DNA of 7,793 bases, from the NCBI GenBank assembly GCA_035255945.1, contig DATEZA010000264.1:1-7793 (forward strand), read 5' to 3'. The translations under genes and the position numbers were made by a program. The notes under the pieces are model-generated. The model did not search any database and was not told where the DNA came from. It saw only the letters and a list, made by a program, of their open reading frames with translations. Of the stretch, positions 1-5,077 are shown in pieces (position 1 is the stretch's first letter; every line of letters begins with the position of its first letter). Source of the stretch: JAJPHC01 sp035255945. Its GTDB lineage: Bacteria; Acidobacteriota; Thermoanaerobaculia; Gp7-AA8.

Positions 1-284
1 AGCTCATTCACGACCTCGACCTCCATCCCGTCGGGGAGCCCGTCTTCCACGAGTTCCCCGCGCCGGGCGGCATCACCGGCTTCGTCATCCTCAGCGAATC
101 GCATCTCGCGTGTCACACCTATCCCGAGCATGGCGTGATCACGCTCAACCTCTACTGTTGCCGTCCGCGGCCGGAGTGGTCGTGGCGTGAAGGACTGGCC
201 GCGATTCTCGGCGCGACCGACGTTTACGTGCGCACGTTCTCGCGCGCGACGATGGCGAAAGAGATGGCGGTATCGTGGCCGTAG
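1..284 (+). CDS. speD: S-adenosylmethionine decarboxylase proenzyme, SpeD type (partial, 5' end missing)
   Basis: This is the C-terminal 93 codons of a SpeD-like AdoMet decarboxylase. The first full codon is at base 3 and the TAG stop at 282-284. The family makes decarboxylated AdoMet, the aminopropyl donor for polyamine synthesis, using a pyruvoyl cofactor formed by self-cleavage. The visible segment carries the self-processing site, SESHLACHTYPEHG. The Glu-Ser pair at bases 96-101 is the expected cleavage bond and its Ser becomes the pyruvoyl group. Five residues further is the His, and twenty residues further is the Cys of LYCC. This spacing matches Ser63, His68 and Cys83 of the Thermotoga maritima enzyme, so it is probably active. 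Its end overlaps the next gene by 10 bases. The start, and any upstream promoter, lie outside the window. Identification is firm; the physiological product of the pathway is not. Confidence 0.92.
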   Translation, partial: LIHDLDLHPVGEPVFHEFPAPGGITGFVILSESHLACHTYPEHGVITLNLYCCRPRPEWSWREGLAAILGATDVYVRTFSRATMAKEMAVSWP

Positions 285-2227
285 CGAACTGTCCATCGTG
301 CGGCGCGCCGATCGAGTTCAAGATCGGCGGATCGATCGTCGTCGTCTGCGACTACTGCCGCACCGTCGTCGCACGCGGCGACCGCAATCTCGAAGACCTC
401 GGCAAAGTCGCGGCGCTGATCGACACCGGCTCGCCGCTGCGCCGCGACATCCCCGGCAAGTACGCAGGTGTGGGCTTCCGGATCGTCGGACGGACGCAGA
501 TGCGGCATCAGGCCGGCGGCATCTGGGACGAGTGGTACGCCGCATTCGACGACGGCCGCTGGGGCTGGCTCGCCGAAGCGGCGGGCAGGTTCTACGTCAC
601 GTTCGCGACCAAGGCGGCGAACCTGCCGCCGTTCAATGTCATCCAGGTCGGCGGACGCATGGGCGACCTCGTCATCAGCGAGATCGGCACCGCGAGCGTG
701 ATCTCCGGCGAAGGCGAGATCCCGTGGCGCGTCGAGCCGGGCAGCTCGTACGACTACGCCGATCTCTCCGGACCGCAGGGCAAGTTCGCCACCATTGATT
801 ACAGCGAAGACACGCCGCTGTTTTTCGGCGGACGCGAAACGAATCTGCGCGAGCTCGGCATCGATGCGGCGCCGGTCGCGGGCCGCTCGCAGAAGATCAA
901 GACCGAGCGCCTCAATTGCTCGAACTGCGGCGGTCCGCTCAACCTCATCGCGCCCGATCAGGCGCAGCGCATCATCTGCCCGAACTGCGGCGGCGTGCAC
1001 GACATCGAAGAGGGCAACCTCAAGTACCTGCAGGCGCTGAAGCAGAAAGGTCCGCAGCCGAAAGTGCCGCTCGGATCGAAAGGCAACGTCGATGGCGATG
1101 AGTACATCGTCGCCGGTTTCATGCAGCGCAGCGTGACCTTCGATCAGCGCTACTACTGGACCGAGTACCTCCTCTTCAATCAGCAGAAAGGCTATCGCTG
1201 GCTGGTGGAGAGCGATCACCACTGGAGCTTCGTCTGGCCGATCAACGCAGGCGATGTGCGCGATGGCGATCCGCGCGGCAGCACGCGCACGATCCAGTAC
1301 GAAGGCCGCACCTACCGCATCTTCGGTGATGCGATGGCCCGCGTCGAATTCGTCCTCGGCGAGTTCTACTGGCGCGTCGAGCGCGGCGAGAAAGTGCGCG
1401 CCATCGACTACACCGCGCCGCCGTTCGGCATCTCCAAAGAGATCACCGGCGACACCGAGATCAACTACTCGCACGCGCGCTACATGCGCACAGAGGAAGT
1501 CGAGGCGGCGTTCAATGTGAAGGGACTGCAGCGGCCGTCGACCGCCGGCATGATGCAGCCGTACGTCGGCGGAAACGTGCGCCGCACGTGGGCCGCGTTC
1601 ATGACCGCGCTGCTGTTGATTGCGATCTTTTTGGGCGTCACGCGGCCGCGCCGCGTGGTCATGGACTCGACGTTCGACTTCAGCGTGACCGACACCGCGC
1701 CGACGACGACCGACTGGAGCGACGCGCAGTCGAAGAGCGAAAACTCGCGTGTGATCTTCACCACGCCGTTCAAGCTCGAAGGGAATCGCAATCTCGAGAT
1801 CATCGGCAGCGCGGATGTGAGCAACAGCTGGATGTACGTCGCGGGCGACATCGGCGACGAGTCGAACAGCGGACTGCTCGAGCCGTTCGATTTGCCGATC
1901 GAGTACTACGAAGGTGTGGACGACGGCGAGCATTGGAGCGAGGGGAACCGGACGCAGCACGTCTTCATCTCCTCACTGCCCGCGGGCACGTACACCATGC
2001 GGCTCGAAGGGCAGTGGGATGCGAAGAGCCGTCCGACGCCGGTGCATCTGATCGTGCGCGAGGGAGTGTTCCGCTGGGGGCATTTCACGTGGGCGTTCTT
2101 CCTGATCACCGTACCGGCGATCTGGATGGGGATGAAGCGCATCGGCTTCGAGAACTCGCGCTGGTCGGAGTCGCAGTTCACGCCGGTCGGCACGGTGAAG
2201 GAAGAGAGCAGGGACAACGATGAATGA
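275..2227 (+). CDS. Membrane-anchored protein with two zinc-ribbon/DUF4178 units and an extracytoplasmic beta domain
   Basis: The protein has 650 residues. The GTG start at 275 lies inside the end of speD, and the first zinc ribbon begins at residue 6, leaving no room for a later start. A zinc ribbon (C6, C9, C25, C28) is followed by a DUF4178-like beta-rich unit (about residues 50-200; conserved WDEWYAAF around W84). A second ribbon (C215, C218, C235, C238) precedes a second DUF4178-like unit (about 260-425; WTEYLLF around W295). Each unit ends in a similar segment (IPWRVE/FYWRVE, then a DY and a DT), so the N-terminal two thirds looks like an internal duplication. A helix at about 439-458, a roughly 140-residue beta-rich stretch (about 463-598) and a helix at about 601-622 follow, with a short charged tail. 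The ribbons should be cytoplasmic and the beta domain outside. DUF4178 has no established biochemical function but is often found near polyamine-type genes and DUF350. A scaffold or sensor for the membrane aminopropyltransferase is an inference. Confidence 0.85.
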   Translation: MAVANCPSCGAPIEFKIGGSIVVVCDYCRTVVARGDRNLEDLGKVAALIDTGSPLRRDIPGKYAGVGFRIVGRTQMRHQAGGIWDEWYAAFDDGRWGWLAEAAGRFYVTFATKAANLPPFNVIQVGGRMGDLVISEIGTASVISGEGEIPWRVEPGSSYDYADLSGPQGKFATIDYSEDTPLFFGGRETNLRELGIDAAPVAGRSQKIKTERLNCSNCGGPLNLIAPDQAQRIICPNCGGVHDIEEGNLKYLQALKQKGPQPKVPLGSKGNVDGDEYIVAGFMQRSVTFDQRYYWTEYLLFNQQKGYRWLVESDHHWSFVWPINAGDVRDGDPRGSTRTIQYEGRTYRIFGDAMARVEFVLGEFYWRVERGEKVRAIDYTAPPFGISKEITGDTEINYSHARYMRTEEVEAAFNVKGLQRPSTAGMMQPYVGGNVRRTWAAFMTALLLIAIFLGVTRPRRVVMDSTFDFSVTDTAPTTTDWSDAQSKSENSRVIFTTPFKLEGNRNLEIIGSADVSNSWMYVAGDIGDESNSGLLEPFDLPIEYYEGVDDGEHWSEGNRTQHVFISSLPAGTYTMRLEGQWDAKSRPTPVHLIVREGVFRWGHFTWAFFLITVPAIWMGMKRIGFENSRWSESQFTPVGTVKEESRDNDE

Positions 2228-2233
2228 CGTCGT

Positions 2234-2320
2234 CGTCATCCCGAGCGTAGTCGAGGGACCTGGGGGGAAGGGCGGCGCGCCCCCACACGCACAGGTCCCT
2301 CGACTACGCTCGGGATGACG
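2234..2320. repeat. Palindromic intergenic repeat, element 1 (29-bp perfect inverted arms)
   Basis: The arms at 2234-2262 and 2292-2320 are perfect reverse complements over 29 bases, separated by a 29-base loop. The loop contains a smaller hairpin (GGGCG at 2270-2274, CGCCC at 2278-2282). Each arm has the form GTCATCCCGAGCG, a short spacer, then GAGGGACCTG. The second palindrome at 6719-6815 shares the same outer and inner ends. The element fills the only sizeable gap in the operon (2228-2330), and its last base begins the ribosome binding site of the next gene. There is no run of T after the stem, so it is not a typical intrinsic terminator. It may affect mRNA stability or the relative output of the genes on either side, or it may be a REP-like mobile repeat. 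Confidence 0.93.
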
Positions 2321-2325
2321 GAGGG
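2320..2325 (+). promoter_or_regulatory. Ribosome binding site for the 57-residue protein
   Basis: GGAGGG sits 5 bases before the ATG at 2331. It selects that ATG over the out-of-frame ATG at 2326, which hits a stop after two codons. The site starts on the last base of the palindrome's right arm, so folding of the palindrome in RNA could influence ribosome access. That effect is an inference. Confidence 0.7.
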
Positions 2326-2330
2326 ATGAG

Positions 2331-2504
2331 ATGAAGCTCTACACACTATTCGCTCTCGTGATTCTTCTCGGATACGGCTACGTCGACTGGCGCGGGCTGG
2401 AGCTCACGCCGTCGCATCGCAAATTCGTGCCTCAGGGTTTGAGATCGGCGGGCCACAGCGGCTACCGGTCGTTCTGGTACAGCGGCTTTCACGGAGGGAA
2501 GTGA
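2331..2504 (+). CDS. Small membrane protein with a C-terminal aromatic/Gly/His motif
   Basis: This is a 57-codon gene. Support comes from a strong ribosome binding site at 2320-2325 and a TGATG overlap of its stop (2502-2504) with the next start at 2504. Residues 4-18 (YTLFALVILLGYGYV) form one hydrophobic helix. A polar linker follows (VDWRGLELTPSHRKF), then a short tail ending FWYSGFHGGK (residues 48-57). The tail is rich in Gly, Tyr, Trp and His, which looks like a functional motif rather than random sequence. The N-terminus could be a membrane anchor or an uncleaved signal peptide, probably placing the tail outside. I do not recognise a named family. Its position between DUF4178 and DUF350 genes suggests a subunit of the same membrane complex. 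It is short enough to be missed by gene finders with a 60-residue cutoff. Confidence 0.8.
   Translation: MKLYTLFALVILLGYGYVDWRGLELTPSHRKFVPQGLRSAGHSGYRSFWYSGFHGGK
2493..2498 (+). promoter_or_regulatory. Ribosome binding site fixing the DUF350 start at 2504
   Basis: GGAGGG lies inside the last codons of the small protein gene, 5 bases before the ATG at 2504. An in-frame GTG at 2501 would have only a 2-base spacing, so the ATG is preferred. The same 5-base spacing is seen before 2331 and 4280. Confidence 0.7.
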
Positions 2505-2722
2505 TGATTGGCGCGCAGACACTGCACACGTTCCTGGTCACCCTGGCGTACACCGTTTTCGGTCTGGTCATGTTCGGCGTAGCGTTCTGGATCATCACCA
2601 AGCTGACGCCGTTCTCGATCCGCAAGGAGGTCGAGGAGGACCAGAACATTGCATTGGCGATCCTCATCGGCGCGGTGATGCTCGGATTGGCGATCATCAT
2701 CGCGGCGACGATTCATGGGTGA
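2504..2722 (+). CDS. DUF350-type small two-helix membrane protein
   Basis: The protein has 72 residues. Helices lie at about 10-31 and 48-70, joined by a charged loop, KLTPFSIRKEVEEDQN. The second helix, NIALAILIGAVMLGLAIII, carries the small-residue/Gly pattern seen in DUF350 proteins. Many DUF350 proteins are longer, with about four helices from two such units; this one is a single unit and may work as an oligomer. DUF350 has no proven activity. It recurs next to spermidine-synthase-like, ATP-grasp/amidoligase and DUF4178-type genes. A role as membrane partner of the aminopropyltransferase is inferred from this context. Its start overlaps the preceding stop (TGATG). Its own stop at 2720-2722 lies 8 bases inside the next gene, so all three proteins are probably made in linked amounts. 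Confidence 0.85.
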   Translation: MIGAQTLHTFLVTLAYTVFGLVMFGVAFWIITKLTPFSIRKEVEEDQNIALAILIGAVMLGLAIIIAATIHG

Positions 2723-4283
2723 CGGCGGACAGCAGACAGCAGACAGCAGACAGCAGGAGGCCGGCGAAGCCGCTGTCCGGGCGATCCGCACGCCGATCCT
2801 CTTCCTCAACGTCCTCGTCATCGCGGCGTGCGGACTGGTTTACGAGCTCCTCGCAGGGACGGTCGCCAGCTACGTCATCGGCGATTCGGTCACCCAGTTC
2901 TCGCTGATCATCGGCCTTTACCTCTCCGCCCTCGGCGTCGGCGCGTGGCTCTCCCGATTCATCGATCGCGAGCTCGCCGCGCGCTTCGTCGAAGTGGAGA
3001 TCGCCGTAGCGCTGATCGGCGGATTCTCCGCGCCGCTGCTCTTCTTCGGCTTTGCACGCCTGCAGTGGTTCCAACTTTTCCTTTTCCTCGTCGTCTTCGT
3101 GATCGGTGTGCTCGTCGGACTCGAGCTGCCGATCCTGATGCGCATCCTGAAAGAGCATCTCGACTTCAAGGAGCTCGTCTCGCGCGTGCTGAGCTTCGAC
3201 TACCTCGGCTCGCTCTTCGCCGCGGTGCTGTTTCCGCTCTTCCTCGTGCCGCGCATCGGCCTCGTTCGCACCTCGATCCTCTTCGGCTTCCTCAACGGCT
3301 GCGTCGGTCTGTACGGCACGTACCTGCTGCGGCCGTTGATCGCGAGCGTGAACGGACTGCGCATTCGCGCGATCGGCGTGATGGTGCTGCTGGTGATCGC
3401 GTTCTTCGAAGCGAGGACGCTCACGTCGTGGTCCGAGGATGAGTTGTTCGCGGATGAGATTGTGTATGCGACCAGCTCGCCGTATCAGCGGATCGTAGTC
3501 ACGCGCGGCAAGTCGGGATTTCATCTCTTTCTGAACGGCAACCTGCAGTTCAGCTCCGCGGACGAGTACCGCTACCACGAAGCACTCGTGCATCCCGCAC
3601 TCGGCGCCGTGGCCGCGCCGCATCACGTCCTGATCCTCGGCGGCGGCGACGGGCTCGCGCTGCGCGAAGTGCTCAAGTACCCCAGCGTGACGGACGTGAC
3701 GCTGGTCGATCTCGACCGCAAGATGACGCAGTTGTCGACGACATTTCCGGCGCTCGCGGAGCTGAATCGAAACTCGTTCTCCGATCCTCGCGTACATGTC
3801 ATCAATGAGGACGCGATGATCTGGCTCGATCGCCATCAGGCGTTATTCGACGCGGCAATCGTCGATTTCCCCGATCCGAACAATTTCGCCCTCGGCAAGC
3901 TCTACACGACGCGCTTCTATCGCATGCTGCGCGCGCATCTGGCGCCCGATGCGGCGGTGAGCGTGCAGTGCACGTCACCGCTGTTCGCGCGCCGTTCGTA
4001 CTGGTGCATCATCCGGACGATGGAGGCCGCGGGGCTGTTCGTGCGGCCGTACCAGATGACCGTGCCGTCGTTCGGCGTGTGGGGCTTCGCCCTCGCGCGG
4101 CTGCAACCGTTCGAGCCGGCGAAGCGCGTCGCGATCGGCGGCCTGCGCTTCCTCGACGAGCCGACGCTCGCCACGATGTTCGTCATGCCGCCCGACACCG
4201 GGCCGCTGCCGGTCGAGATCAATCGCCTCGATAACCAGGTGCTGGTGCGCTACTACGAAGACGAATGGAGGAAGTGGTCATGA
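2715..4283 (+). CDS. Membrane-integrated spermidine synthase-like (SpeE-like) aminopropyltransferase
   Basis: The protein has 522 residues. A low-complexity N-terminus (about residues 1-24) is followed by seven predicted membrane helices, at about 27-47, 61-80, 92-113, 118-141, 161-179, 184-205 and 216-233. A soluble SpeE-type Rossmann domain runs from about residue 245 to the end. The domain shows the usual order of motifs. These are FLNGNLQFSSADEYRYHEALVHP (D283, Y287, H288, E289), the donor-binding GGGDG (309-313), VDLD (D332, D334), and the catalytic-loop Asp region DFPDPNN (D384, D387) with KLYTTRFYRML after it. The family transfers an aminopropyl group from decarboxylated AdoMet to an amine. 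Here the acceptor is unknown and may be membrane-linked. Soluble SpeE is about 280-300 residues and lacks the helices. The start overlaps the DUF350 stop, and no clear ribosome binding site precedes it, which fits translational coupling. Family is firm, substrate is open. Confidence 0.9.
   Translation: MGDGGQQTADSRQQEAGEAAVRAIRTPILFLNVLVIAACGLVYELLAGTVASYVIGDSVTQFSLIIGLYLSALGVGAWLSRFIDRELAARFVEVEIAVALIGGFSAPLLFFGFARLQWFQLFLFLVVFVIGVLVGLELPILMRILKEHLDFKELVSRVLSFDYLGSLFAAVLFPLFLVPRIGLVRTSILFGFLNGCVGLYGTYLLRPLIASVNGLRIRAIGVMVLLVIAFFEARTLTSWSEDELFADEIVYATSSPYQRIVVTRGKSGFHLFLNGNLQFSSADEYRYHEALVHPALGAVAAPHHVLILGGGDGLALREVLKYPSVTDVTLVDLDRKMTQLSTTFPALAELNRNSFSDPRVHVINEDAMIWLDRHQALFDAAIVDFPDPNNFALGKLYTTRFYRMLRAHLAPDAAVSVQCTSPLFARRSYWCIIRTMEAAGLFVRPYQMTVPSFGVWGFALARLQPFEPAKRVAIGGLRFLDEPTLATMFVMPPDTGPLPVEINRLDNQVLVRYYEDEWRKWS
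2728..2755. repeat. Heptanucleotide tandem repeat (GACAGCA x4) near the start of the aminopropyltransferase gene
   Basis: Four perfect tandem copies of the 7-base unit GACAGCA begin 13 bases after the ATG at 2715. They encode part of a polar, probably disordered N-terminus (QQTADSRQQ). Because 7 is not a multiple of 3, gain or loss of one copy shifts the reading frame before the first membrane helix. Confidence 0.9.
4267..4274 (+). promoter_or_regulatory. Ribosome binding site fixing the AraC-family gene start at 4280
   Basis: GGAGGAAG lies 5 bases before the ATG at 4280, whose ATGA overlaps the TGA stop of the preceding gene. An in-frame ATG at 4265 would place this site inside the coding region, so 4280 is preferred. 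Confidence 0.75.
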
Positions 4284-5077
4284 GCTATTTCGGCCGCGTT
4301 CTCTTCGAATGGCACGGCACGCCGTTCTTCGTCACCGAGCGCGCGTACGGGCCGCGGCAGCGGATCGCGTCGCACGTGCACGAGAAGCCGTACCTCTGCG
4401 TCGTCACGCGCGGCGAGTATCGCGAGCGGACGCCGGGCGCGACGCACGACTGCCGCCGCGCAACCGTCGTGTTGCATCCGGCCGGCTCGCGGCACAGCGA
4501 TGAATTCGCAGACCTCGAATCGCGCTGCCTCAATGTCGAGATCGATCCGCAATGGCTCGGCGAGCATCGATTCCTTCGCGAGCACGCGGTGTTTTCGGAC
4601 GGACCGTTGCCCGCGATCGGCCTGCGCATCGAGCGCGAGATGCGCGAGCGCGACGAGCTCACGCCGCTGGTGATCGAAGGACTGCTGCTCGAGATGACGG
4701 TCGCGGCCGAGCGCAGCACGCGCAATGCGATGCCGGGCTGGCTGCGCCGATCGATGGAGCGTTTGCGCGACGACAAGCAGGAGTGCTTGTCGTCCACGCT
4801 GCGCGAGCTGGCGACCAGCGCCGGTGTGCATCCCGGACACTTCGCGCGCGCATTCCGCCGCCATATCGGCTGCACCGTCGGCGACTACCTGCGGCGCGTG
4901 CGGATCGAGCGGGCGATCGATGCGATGAACGCGGGCGGCGTGCTGGCCGAGGTCGCGAGCGCCTGCGGCTTCGCCGATCAGAGCCACTTCACGCGTACGT
5001 TCCGCCGTGTCACCGGAACGACACCGTCCGCATATCAACGCGAGGCCAAAATGCGAAGCGGATTCAAGACACGTTGA
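4280..5077 (+). CDS. AraC-family transcriptional regulator with an N-terminal cupin-like domain
   Basis: The protein has 265 residues from the ATG at 4280, chosen for its ribosome binding site and ATGA overlap. The N-terminal half looks like an AraC-type sensor cupin. It has HVHEKPYLCVVTRGEYRER (His32, His34, Gly45) and then ATVVLHPAGSRHSDEF. The C-terminal third is the two-helix-turn-helix DNA-binding domain. The first HTH lies at about 176-197 (ELATSAGVHPGHFARAFRR). The second lies at about 222-247 (AEVASACGFADQSHFTRTFRR), followed by the family's typical TGTTPSAYQ ending. The ligand is unknown; a polyamine, envelope compound or stress signal would fit the neighbours. It is co-transcribed with the genes it probably controls, suggesting autoregulation, although no operator is visible because the operon promoter is outside the window. 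Its stop overlaps the next start by one base (TGATG). Confidence 0.92.
   Translation: MSYFGRVLFEWHGTPFFVTERAYGPRQRIASHVHEKPYLCVVTRGEYRERTPGATHDCRRATVVLHPAGSRHSDEFADLESRCLNVEIDPQWLGEHRFLREHAVFSDGPLPAIGLRIEREMRERDELTPLVIEGLLLEMTVAAERSTRNAMPGWLRRSMERLRDDKQECLSSTLRELATSAGVHPGHFARAFRRHIGCTVGDYLRRVRIERAIDAMNAGGVLAEVASACGFADQSHFTRTFRRVTGTTPSAYQREAKMRSGFKTR

Noticed and set aside
224..1960. A 578-codon open frame on the minus strand
   Set aside because: It lies opposite the DUF4178 gene, has a low-complexity Arg/Ala/Asp/His-rich composition with no recognisable domain, and is explained by high GC codon use on the plus strand.
2728..2755. CRISPR-like array
   Set aside because: The units are 7 bases, directly tandem, without spacers, and inside a coding region.
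2697..3836. A 379-codon open frame on the minus strand
   Set aside because: It is antisense to the clear SpeE-like gene and reads as a charged, repeat-rich shadow with no domain.
4552..5076. Upstream extension of the lipoprotein frame
   Set aside because: This part overlaps the well-supported AraC gene in another frame and gives Arg/Ala-rich junk. The lipoprotein signal and TGATG coupling place the start at 5077.
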